Below are positions 36,901-47,400 of a DNA stretch of 64,000 nucleotides, piece by piece (the stretch's first letter is position 1; every line of letters starts with the position of its first letter). The position numbers and the translations under genes are program-made. The stretch is taken from the NCBI GenBank assembly GCA_964036295.1, contig OZ038466.1, positions 18,657,097 to 18,721,096 of the forward strand, given 5' to 3'. The notes below the pieces were generated by a model, which was given only the letters and a program-made list of their open reading frames with translations, had not been told where the DNA came from and searched no databases. This DNA is from Plumapathes pennacea. Its lineage: Eukaryota; Cnidaria; Anthozoa; Antipatharia; Myriopathidae.

Positions 36901-39900
36901 AAGCCTGTAGGGGTGGCACTTGTGTTGCCTGGTATTGCTTTAAGTCGTCCGTGGTCATTGTTCCACCGACTGAGTTGATATCTTTCACGATCGTTTCAGC
37001 CATTTCTCCAGTGTAAAAAATGTCCGCTCCTCCCGAGTTAGCAATTTTTTCTAATGTATCAGCGTATTTCTTCCTTTGAAGGATGTCGCCCACTTTTACG
37101 AACTGCCAGTTGGGCATTAGTAGCTCTCTGGTAATCAAACAAACAACAACGACCTAAACATCAAACGAGGGCGATTAACAGGGTATGACACAAACAATTA
37201 ACCCTTTCACTCCCAAGTTCGAAATGCAGATTCTCCCAACCTTTGAAGAGAGAATTGTGCGAGTGATGTAATGAGAATTAATAGTTTAGTCAGCTATCAT
37301 CTGAGGTAGGTATCAAAAGCCTTCTAACTGTATGATATATTTGTGCTGCCAAAACTGAAGGAGAAAATTGAACTTGATCGCTCTTGGGAGTGAAAGGGTT
37401 AAAGTTGTAAATTTTGTAATGTTGCATGTGACACTCAGCGTGACCGATCTAACAAAACGTCGACTGTTTACACCCGGAAGTATATTACGCTAAGACGTGT
37501 TCTTTGTATTCTCAAAAATGTATGAAAGTAAACCAAACCGGTTAAATTATCAAGAATTTTCATTTTTGTTCCTCTCAGGTTAGGACAATTTTTTCTCCTG
37601 TCGCTGACATTTGTAAATTCTAACACTTTTATTTTGTCCTTATTCACTTGTCCTCAAGTATTTCAATTGCACCATTTCACCAACACTGATACCTTAAGCC
37701 CGCACTGCTCGTGATATTTTGGGCGTTTTTCGATATGCCTGTGGCCAAGTGCTCATTCACTTTGAAACCTTCTTGCGCCAGTTTTATGGCCGGCTGGAAC
37801 AGATCCTTCCATGGCAGCTTGCCATATTTTTTCCACGCCAACTCAAATCCACGAAGTTCTCCTGGGATTCCTATGAATAAGCCTTCTGTTGGCACTCTGT
37901 ACATGGCCTCTGATTATTTAAAGCAAAAATATCTGAGTTAACGGCCAAGGCAACGAATTTTACACACAACCAAGATAACCTTAGTTGAAACCCGAAAAGG
38001 TCACCCTTGGAGACCCAGGGGCAGATCGTGAGGCGGGAGGTAAAACGGCGGCGGAGGGGGAGGGGGAGAAAAGGATATAGAAAAACCATCCATTTTCTCC
38101 CTCTCCCCCTCCCCCTCCCCCTCCGTTTTGCCTTCCGCCCCAAGATCTGCCCCTGGGTCTCCGAGGATGCCTAAAGGTATGCCGGTGATAACACGCCTAA
38201 GTTAGAAGACTTGCCTTCCACTTTCCACGAGTGAAGTAGATGTTGCAGGTCCGCCAGTGAATGCGTCTGTTCGTTTTGTGCTGGTGTTTCCCTGAAGTCG
38301 ATTGCCGACGAAGAATCTGGAAACACAATGATGGTGATATCCCATGGTTAATAGAAACTGCAGTTATACAATCAGAGACAAACGTCTTTGAACACTCTCC
38401 GGGGTGGGGGCACTCCCTATGATCGACTGCACGGGATGGCTCTGCCTGAAAGGGGTCCCTTTTCGAGCCTCTGTTATCAAAAAGGGTATAAAAACGAAGC
38501 CTTTTAGTATTCTAAAAGGGTCGGTAAAAAGGCTGGGCAAAAGAAAATCGTATTGGCATTTCACAGAGGTTCTGAAACTCGTCCCTCGATAAGGATAAGT
38601 TCGTAAAACTCGCGTTTCCCAGCGAGCTGCGTGCGGCTTTTTAGACATTTCCTGTTCAAAGGCATAAAAAGGGCACATTTTTCTACTAGAGATATGTTAC
38701 AAGATTAGCATTTCGACCACAGAATGGTATTTGAAAGGGTAAGGGGTTGAAACCTGGGCGAAGCTTCCCCGTATAAAAATTCTTGAAGTCCCCTCAACGT
38801 GGGAAATCTGAGCGCCGTAGTGAAGTACGTTTTGAGCGTTATCCGTTCGAAACCAAACATTGCCAGAATGCATGCGACAAAAAGTAAGTACCCACTTTTT
38901 TTCTCGTCGTAGATTATCATGAAACCACCGCCACCAATTCCAGACGACTGCGGATTGACCACGCCTAGGCAAAGAGCGGTTGCTATGGCAGCGTCCACGG
39001 CGTGCCCGCCATCTTTTAGTAATTTTGCGCCCGCTTTGGAGCATTTTGGGTGGTCAGCGCAAACAGTGGCACGTTCGAATTCTTGGGGTTTCCCACTCGA
39101 ATCACTGAAAGGCAAAACAGTCAGGTAATAACGCCAAGTTGGCCTAAAGAAAACAAATTTCTGAACTGCTAAACGAAACCTTAAAAGCTTGCCTCTTCCT
39201 GGAAGACCCCTTCCCATTTCCCTCTCTGACTTTGTTCATCCCCGTTTCAATTGTTTCACTGCTTAAAATTGCCAAAGGAGAACACACAAACTCCGCTAAA
39301 CAACGCTGTGAATATGGCAGTTGTAAGAATCAGTGCACAGATTGAGAGCTTTTATTACTTTGAATCAGGTCACAGAGGTTCCATTTAAACAATTCAAGAA
39401 ACTTTGACCATAGTCGCCTTTGTCAGTGACTGGGCTAAAGTCAAGTTATTACTTTTGAAACAAAGTGTCGAGATGATAGTTCAATTTTTTTAGATTAATT
39501 TTTTAAAAGTAGTTCATATATCCAGTTCACTTTTTTTCGAAGCTCTTGGTTTTACGATATATCTAACGTCAGTACGTCAGTATAAACCGCATTTTTCAAA
39601 ACGCGACGTTGCTTTAACGTCCTATAGTTTGACGTTTGATAGTCGTTGGGAAATCGACGAGTTGATTCCATTTCCAAATTCTTGGCGTCAATACTTTTGC
39701 CTGCTGGGGAGGGATATTTTCTGTTGGACCTATTAAAGGGGTAGAATAGTGTTTTGGCAAATTTACTCTACAAACTAAAAGGCTTACAATTAGGAATGAT
39801 ACAACTTTGGAACCCCAGTATCTTTCGAATCATCCATTTATATTCGCTTCATTCAATATAATTCACCACACATCCATTTTTCATACAAAATATTACCCGG

Positions 39901-40744
39901 ACATTTTGTGATAAGGAAGCCTAGAAAAAACCAACAGGGGGCTTAGGGTGGCACATCAAGAATCAAGAATCACATGAACTAAAAGTTACACCATCCGTAC
40001 AATTTGTTTGCAATTAGTCTGTTCGCTAAACGCCGCAAAGAAAAAACTGCTGCTTGATCGTTATAAACCATTCAAAAAGTGGGTTTCTTTGAGTTCAAAC
40101 CAAAATTTTAAAAATACGAATTCTGTTCAATGACGATCAGAGTGAATCCTGCACTTATTTACTGATAAGTTTTGTTTGGGTTCTCATGTTGCCTAGGGCA
40201 CCTTAAGTTCAATATTACTCATGACAGTTTAGGAGTTATAAACTCAGTTCGCCACATTTGCCAACAAAGGGCTCACAAATATTTTCCCATCGGTTATTTC
40301 CTTACATGTTTGGTTTATAAATTCTAGAAGTTATAGCATAACCTAATACTTATCATCATGAAGACAAGAAGGCATTAATTTTTATAAAATCGCCGCCGCG
40401 CGACAGGATGGCAACGAGTGCCAGGCAATTCTATCAGTTCTACCCAACTTCTCCCGTAATCCACGTACATTGTTGACTGTTTTCTATAGTAAATAAATAG
40501 ATAAATAAACAAATAAACATATAGTGTAGCTAAGCAGCCCTTACCTTCGTCTTATCTTACTTCCGGCTTCTGCCGGCGGCGTGATTGACCGTCGTCCAGC
40601 CAAGTGTTTAAAAGCCGTGAATATTTCTCCTCCTAACCCAGAAAAATATCCAACTGAACCCGTAAGGGCCAGTACTGTTAGAATAACCATGAACTTGAAC
40701 AGGCGTTGGGGATTTTGATTCGCCGAATGACATTTTTCTGTCAT
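32566..40744 (-). CDS. GGT: Gamma-glutamyltransferase (glutathione hydrolase), membrane-anchored
   Basis: Ten exons join in frame to 632 aa: 40545-40744, 38896-39104, 38215-38316, 37693-37909, 36811-37127, 35922-36067, 35108-35295, 34119-34347, 32998-33178, 32566-32675. Residues 18-37 form a signal anchor (type II). Large-subunit hallmarks follow: GGHAVDAAIATALCLGVVNP, SGIGGGGFM and IDFRETP. The catalytic Thr is the first Thr of TTHMSV (about residue 438), where autoprocessing would split the chains. The small subunit ends with HRKGGIAAGF, close to the family GGxPAGY end. Known role: extracellular cleavage of glutathione gamma-glutamyl bonds. Odd points: the loop that is PLSSMCP in human GGT1 reads PMSLAAP, so one of the two Ser is Leu. 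The donor after exon 38215-38316 is GC (GAAG then GCAAGT). The family is certain; exact substrate use is not. Confidence 0.93.
33732..34045. repeat. Compound CTA/CAA trinucleotide satellite
   Basis: Irregular CTACTA stretches alternate with two pure CAA arrays (about 33810-33862 and 33940-33992) in the GGT intron between exons 34119-34347 and 32998-33178. Confidence 0.9.
35368..35520. repeat. MITE fragment in GGT intron
   Basis: GTTTAATCAGCTTTCATTAA, GCTATCAAAAGCC and CTGGTGAGAGGCTGAAGGAG match the interior of the copy at 37198-37402. The termini are degraded. Confidence 0.65.
35789..35866. repeat. Short inverted repeat (GAACTTTTTCTAAGGCGG family)
   Basis: GAACTTTTTCTAAGGCGGTC is mirrored by GTCCGCCTAAGAGAGAGTTC, giving a 78-bp hairpin. 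A related hairpin (AACTTTCTTTAAGACGGACA ... TGTCCGTCTTAGAG) occurs at 36292-36346. Confidence 0.65.
36366..36806. repeat. G/C-run MITE with 8-bp target-site duplication
   Basis: CCAGACAC occurs at 36366-36373 and again at 36799-36806. Between them lies an element starting CCCCGGGGGG and a G-run, then TACTCCCATAT, and ending in C-runs and CCCGGG. Eight-bp duplications are typical of hAT elements. As transcribed, the right duplication starts at intron base +5 of the GGT exon 36811-37127. Confidence 0.75.
37198..37402. repeat. Complete piggyBac-like MITE, reference copy
   Basis: 205 bp including TTAA at both ends. TIRs are CCCTTTCACTCCCAAG and its near-exact inverse CTTGGGAGTGAAAGGG. TTAA flanks and a CCC start fit piggyBac-type non-autonomous elements. 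It lies in the GGT intron between exons 37693-37909 and 36811-37127. Confidence 0.88.
38009..38162. repeat. Palindromic MITE with GGAGACCCAGGGGCAGATC ends
   Basis: GGAGACCCAGGGGCAGATC is mirrored by GATCTGCCCCTGGGTCTCC. The inner arms continue with purine-rich GGAGGGGGAGGG opposite CCCTCCCCCTCC, leaving a short AT loop near 38075-38095. It lies about 50 bp inside the intron after GGT exon 38215-38316. Confidence 0.85.
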
Positions 40745-43700
40745 TTCTATTACACTGACGACGGAAACTAAAAGGTCAATCTATATATCAAAATATTTTT
40801 CTCTAAAGAGAGGATTGATTACTGCAAGTGTAAGTGTGGTCATTAATATTTTCTTAACCATTTAGGTTCTAGTGACCACCCGCTACTTTCTCATGGTGAT
40901 GTTTACGGTTCACGGACCTGTTACGACCTCTACCTCGAAGAGTCTGGAAACGAGGTCAGGGAGCCTTGGGGTGAGTTATTGCTTCAACCGTATGTATTCG
41001 CATATATCTCGTCCTAATGTAGAGATTTTGATCAAATATACATTTTCTGGTAAACTAAGATTTCCTGTGGGAGATTTTCTTTACAGTGGAATTGCCGCTG
41101 TTAGGTAATTGCGTGATCTTTTTAGTTGGCGTTTCGGAAATATTGGCTGCAACCACAACACATCAAATATTTGAATAGACGAAAACTAGTCCGGTGCATT
41201 TATCTGGATTTGAGCTGCCTTGGTTTGAAATTTCAGCGTTTTCGGACAAACGCTTGCCAGTATAGACTCGCCCGGCGGCCCAGACCCGACTACGGCTGGC
41301 CGAGATAGTGTTTCAAGCATTGTAGTAAAACTTCCCTGCCGAAGCACAACCAGCCGGGACTGTTTCAATACAGCTTTGCCCGTCATTTCAACTGTATGAG
41401 CGCATTGGGTGTCACTGAGTTATCAGTTCTGCTTTCTGTAATCTTTGCAGAACACTCCCGCTTTGTGGCAATTTCTTGCTCTTTGTTTCTGAGTTCTGCG
41501 AGGGTAATAATCACGACACTAGTGGTGTAGTATCGCGCTTTTTCGAGACGCCGATGGGGTTGCCATCTCGAAATGTTCGTCAGTCAGTCAGTCTGGCGTA
41601 CGAACTCCAGGCATGGTAGCTCAGCTTTCAATTTTGATTCATTGCGGTAAGAAGTGATGGGAACGACAGTGATTTACTACAACAAGGTACAGAGATGAAA
41701 AGCCAAGCAGTTCGACGGACGGTTATAAGAAACGACCCGGATATTGTTCCATTGCATGGGAGGTAAGCCTGCTGGCCGTAAAATGAATGAAGCGATTTCT
41801 TTAAAGCATTGAAAAGTAACGTAGTTTCGTTTTGAATATACCTATTTTTACTTATTCTGTTTCTAATACTTTTGTTAACTGTTGGCTCCGGGCTGCTTGT
41901 GGTCGGTGTGATGTTTCTTGGTCTCAGAACCCCGCGCGTACGGCTCGGTAGTGAGCTGACTGAGCTATAAGGTCTAAGATGGCGTCCTCGTCGGCGAGTA
42001 CTTCCAGTTCCAGTTCAGATAGCTCAGCAGCTGACAATGTCGTACAGAGAGCTTTGACGAATCTTGATTGATGTTAGATGAGCATTTTGCTGATTCTGGA
42101 GAATAATTGCAGATGATATGTAAGACATGTAACGACACATTAGCTGGATATTTATTAAAAACTAACCTGCAGTCACTAGATAAGGCTTTGTTCTTTGTTT
42201 TGTCTTTATTCGCCCTTTTCTGTCTTTATTTTGCTTAAAAACCAAGTAGCATAATTTTGATGACAGGAAGCGTAATTTAGAAAAAACTAACATAATTTCG
42301 GCATAATTTTCAAAAATTCTGAGCACTGCTTAGAAGCATAATGCCATTTTTACGAGCACAATCGACAAAAGCCCAGTCGGGTGACTTGCAAACACCATGT
42401 ACAGCAGCAAAAGAAAACACAGATACAATGTCTGTAAGTTCAAGATTTTATTATTAATTCATTGTGCTATTTTTATCGAGTACACTCTAATATCATTATG
42501 TCCCATGACACCTTCTCTGCCACTTCATGTAAACTCAATGCAGTGACACCCACTACTTAATCGTTATGTAAGACTCAGTATACAGACACCCTATAGAACG
42601 ATTCCTCTCTGATAAGCTCGCTCCAAAATAACTTCTATCCTGACAACTGTCAGCACCAAGATTAGCAGGAAAAAAGACAAATGGCGCCAAATTAGATGCT
42701 TGTTGATGTATTTTTGAAGTGTACATTTTGGTTGTCATCTCATTTTAAAATTACACCCTCCCCCTCGTAAGATCTTGCATCATTGGTCGACGAAACAAGA
42801 AGGAAAGCATGGTCATCGCTCCATTTAAGTCTCATATAGGGACACTCTATAGAAGCTTTTTCAAAGTGACCTGATAAGGGAACGGGACATCTAAATTGAC
42901 GTTTAAATCGGCTCTTCTTGCAGGACTCACATAAGGACGCCTCACTGCACCATCATGTATGTCTCGCACAGAGGAACCCCTTGTACTATTCAAAAAAGAA
43001 CTCTTTCGGACCCTTCATGAAAGACTAGACATAAGGTAAGCTTCCGTGGGATTCAGTATTGGGAGTTTTGATCTTTATGTTTATGGAAATGAAGACAACG
43101 CGCATATTTCTTTTATTTTCCCAAGCGGCAGCTCCGCGTGCGCGCGCACCAACATATTTTATTTTTATTCTCTCCTCACTAAGACAAACTTTAAAGAAAA
43201 TTAACATCTCTACATAATCCAACTAAATGGAACTCTGTCCTGACGAAGGATTAAACTTTAAATATCAGCCCAAACGTCCAACATATAGCGAGTCCAGCAT
43301 ACACAACACCAATATATTACCACCAAACCGACTAAAGATAGTTCTCATGTAGAATAGCAACCATTACGAGATATAACAGAAGGTACTTTTTACGGATAAA
43401 AGTGTTCTGTATCAAAATAGCGCCGACATTTCTTGTCGAGTTCTTCACTATAAACACCGCACAAAGTAACTGACTACATGTTCATAAAAGTTTGGGAACA
43501 TCCTGCTCAACAAACGCACGTCACAAAGACTGATTTACCCGAGACTTAAAAATACATTTTTAGTACACGTGAAAGCTACAGTTCTGCCGTTTATGGCCCG
43601 TTCTGCTTCTTGGTTTCCTTGCCTTCCATCCTTGTCGCTTGAAAAGCCCCAACTTTTGCCGCCTCATGTCATGGAGAAGTGTAACGTGATATGACCAACC

Positions 43701-44473
43701 GCCAAGTACGCTTCACAAGGCCAAACTTTGAAGTATTTCCCGGATAAGGATAAGGTATTTAGTCGTGGTATTCAGCGAAGCAAGCAGCTCACCAGGATAT
43801 CAAAACCGCCAAGTACCAAGTGTCCAAGAGAAACTCTCATTTCCATGGTCTTTCATGTGTACGTCCGATCCCGAAGAAACACATGTAGCAAATGAACGCG
43901 TCTTCCACCTCGTGTATTGCAAATGCCGTAAACTTGTGAAAAATATCATGACGTCAGTCCCATGGGGATCCACAGAACCAATCAAGTGTCCGAAATTGAT
44001 CAACCGGAATCCTGTGAAATGCAGGCGTTGCGTGACAAAACAGGTGGGGGAGAATGGAACGCCTGTCACATTGCGCAAAATGAACCAATGAAAACATACC
44101 GGAAGTCACACTGGCATGGAGATATTTTGCTTTTATGTGCGTACTTTAAAACAAAAATTTACAGGGCGAAGGTACATGTGAAAATTATTATCAAATATTT
44201 ACAATTTAGCTCCCTGCCAAAGGAAACCTTAACTTTTGTCAAATAGTGAAATTTTCCCGCACAAAACCCTCAAAACTACAGAATTGCTGACCAAAAATTG
44301 CTGACAGTTGGCGCGTGTGCTGACAATATTGCGACCTGTCGTTCAGAGAGAAAAATACAGTCGATCGACTCCACAAGATAAACTTTTGAACTCCCACATA
44401 CTCCGGCTGGGCCCTGGTGACGAGTAAAACAAAGTGACCAGCGGTTGCATCCACGTGCTGTAAGAATTCCAAG
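40745..44473. other. Intergenic region between GGT and WDR36
   Basis: The two genes are divergent over 3.7 kb. No supported gene. One orphan exon-like ORF starts at 41695 (MKSQAVRRTVIRNDPD) and ends at a consensus donor after about 41763, but no downstream partner was found. A short ORF at 41980 (MASSSASTSSSSSD) also leads nowhere. A degenerate repeat lies at 42485-43035. The rest is unremarkable. Confidence 0.45.
42485..43035. repeat. Degenerate dispersed/tandem motif array
   Basis: Five or so variants of a GACTCATATAGGGACACYC-type word occur, near 42571, 42829, 42924, 42959 and 43022, with CTATAGAA following in two. Spacing is irregular, so this is an eroded repeat rather than a clean satellite. 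Confidence 0.35.
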
Positions 44474-47400
44474 ATGGCGGCCAAGGCTGTAGTGGGAAGT
44501 CAGCTGTTTCATCCGTTCCGAGCTCTGGGGTTTGTTACAAATCACGTTCCACTGGTGACACAGACCCTTGGGTCGGAGAGCTTTCTTATCACTGCAGTTG
44601 GATCAGCCTACCATGTTTACAATGTGAGTGACATAGTTTGTTGACAGTCGAAACTTTCGTGTACGAATAAATGGTTTGTTGTGTCCCTGGAGTACTGCAT
44701 GTATTATACGAAGTGTGTGAGTGCTGTGATGTTTGCGAAACGTTAGAAGTGTAATTGATCCAGTGATGTTGTGACGAAGCATCATTCTGACAAGTTAGCT
44801 GAAACCTCTGTTGTTTTGTTTTTGTGCAGTGTTCGAAGCTCAATTTATTGTTTGTAGGTGAGTATTCCCGAAAGTTGCTTTAATTAAGGAGTGTTGTGGG
44901 TTGTCCAGCTTTAGTGAGGAACAGGAAACGAGTTAACTGGCTTAACAGTTTAAGGCTTGGGTCTCATGAGGTATACATTCTCATTCTTATTAATAAACAT
45001 TGATTCTTGGGTTGTAATCAATCTCTGGAGATTCAGAATACAAAGACATCGCAGCCATGTTGGATCCACTTACAATAGAAGTTAATGAGCAATCCTTTGT
45101 TAACATCCTCCAACATGGCTGCCATGACGTCATTTGCAACCCAAGAATACGTTGAGCAAAATCTGTATTACCTTTTCAGTGCTCTGCAATGTTCTGAAAG
45201 GGTTCAGTGAAAGAATCTGAGCTGCTGAACCAGTTAATTATTTTTTTCCATCATGCCTTGTGTAAGGTGTGAAGTCTGTGCTTTGCTGTGTCACTTAATA
45301 TTTCAAGGTTTGCTGCAAGAGGATGAAATCAGTTGCCTGGCCACTTGTGGTGAAATGGTGCTTACTGCTTCTGGCAAATCTGTCACGTCATGGAAGCGGG
45401 GCAAACAGGTGGGTAAATCAGTAGAAAGAATAAGAACATACAGCAACTCCTAATGCCTGGTCAAACACTCCGACCTGCATAAAAATTATTCTTTCTTGGT
45501 TTTAAATCATTTGTAATGTGGAAGACAAGTCTTACATGTACATGCATGTAGACTATGTTTCTTTCGATGTCAGTGACAATCCACTACCCCTCCTCCCTGT
45601 TTATCTCCGTTCGTCCCTGTGTGTTTCTGTCAGTCCCATAATATGATGCAGTTTCTTGAAGTCAGTGAGTGTAAAATATGTTGCAAAGTTCAGTACATTT
45701 TTTCCATTCTTAGGTTCAAGTGTTTGAAGGACACGTTAGTAATGTTCAGTTGCTGATGTCGTTTGGTCCTCACATCATTTCTGTGGATGAGACCAGCAAT
45801 GTCAAGGTCTGGGTTGCCAAGACTACAGGTTGGTTTGATTTTTTCTACTGTTGGGTGATAATTTATTGAAGGCAGTTATTGCTGACTAACATTCTGACCA
45901 TCTATACTGGAAGCAGTAGTCATCTACAGAGTCAAGAATCAGGCGAATTTTAAGAGTCTTCATCGACATCTGATTGTACATGTCAGTCACCAACAACAGT
46001 CTTTATGAGAACTATATGGTACTCTCACTCAGACATTTGCAATATCATAGAAATGTACATGCATTGTGTGTTATATTGTACTTAAGTTCAGATAAACTGG
46101 TGATATTACTGGGCCTGGTTTTTCAAAGCATGATTAGGCTAATCCTGGATTAGGTCTAAACTTTCTTGTCATTTATATGCCTGAAAACATGAAAGTTTCA
46201 TCCACAACGACTTTCTTGATAATGTTTTAAGCTGGAACAAGCTTTCTAATCCATCTTCGAACAAAACCAAGCAGTTTAATGACAGAGAGGTCGAGAGAAA
46301 GAATTTCGTTAATCTTGGATTAGCTTAATTGACCTTTGAAAAACCAGGCCCTGGGTTCAAACTATTTTGCACAATTACAATATTATTATTGTACAGTATC
46401 TGCAGGCAAACTGTAGGAAGTCTGAACAATTTTTGACATTCAGCTATTAAATATAATACATTTTTGTAAAATGATATATATGTTTTTTCTTAATGGCAGA
46501 ACTTTATTTGGAGATGGAATTTGATCCAGTAACCTTTGCCATTACCTGCATGATGCACCCAAGCACTTACCTGAACAAGATATTGCTGTGCAGTCGACAA
46601 GGTCACATGCAACTATGGAACATTAAAACCAAGTATGCTGATTTTGATGCATTCTTATCAAACTTATCCTTACACACAGACACTTTCTCTTTACTCTCCC
46701 ATATTCCTCCTTTCCCACCCCATCCCTCTTACTCCTCCATCCATGCCAACCTTACTCCCACCCTTGTCTTTACCCAGTGGTACAACCTACAGAGAAAAAT
46801 CCAAGAATCTCTTTTTTCCAGGAACTAACTCACAGTCCAAAAGTTCTAAGAATGACTATCCCTACATGTACCTGTAGTGCAGTAGTCTCTTTAAGAAACT
46901 GAATCTAATGTTTAAAGTGCACATAAGCCTTCAGAGGATACATTTTTATACGAAATTAGGAAGTAATCTAAGCAACTTATGCCCAAAAGAAGGCCTTTCC
47001 GAAGCGTTCTTATATTTTTTTCACGCGTTTGAAATCGGAAATATAAAATTCAGACCGCGCAATGTAGGAGACTGGGACCTGTGACGTCAGAGGAGTGGCG
47101 CGTTTCGGCTCGGCACCTCTTCATAGCTCTTATTTATCAGGTTTGTGTACGTTTTTCTCGCTGTTTACCCGTGTTTTTGGACTCGTACGGCAATGGCGAG
47201 CTCTAGAAGCGATGAAGAAAGCGGTATATCTGATATCTGAACTATATTACATTGATTCCGCGTGTATACTGTACGATATCCACTATGAAGTCCAACCCGT
47301 GCGCTGACAAGAGCTACTTGCTGACCAAGAATGGCATGAAGCGTAACAGAAAGGAAAGGGAGGGAAAAGAACAAGGACCATAACACTGCAAGATCGCTCG

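Noticed and set aside
43765..44091. ORFs on both strands upstream of WDR36
   Set aside because: No splice-site pattern or family motif. The likely promoter or upstream region of WDR36.
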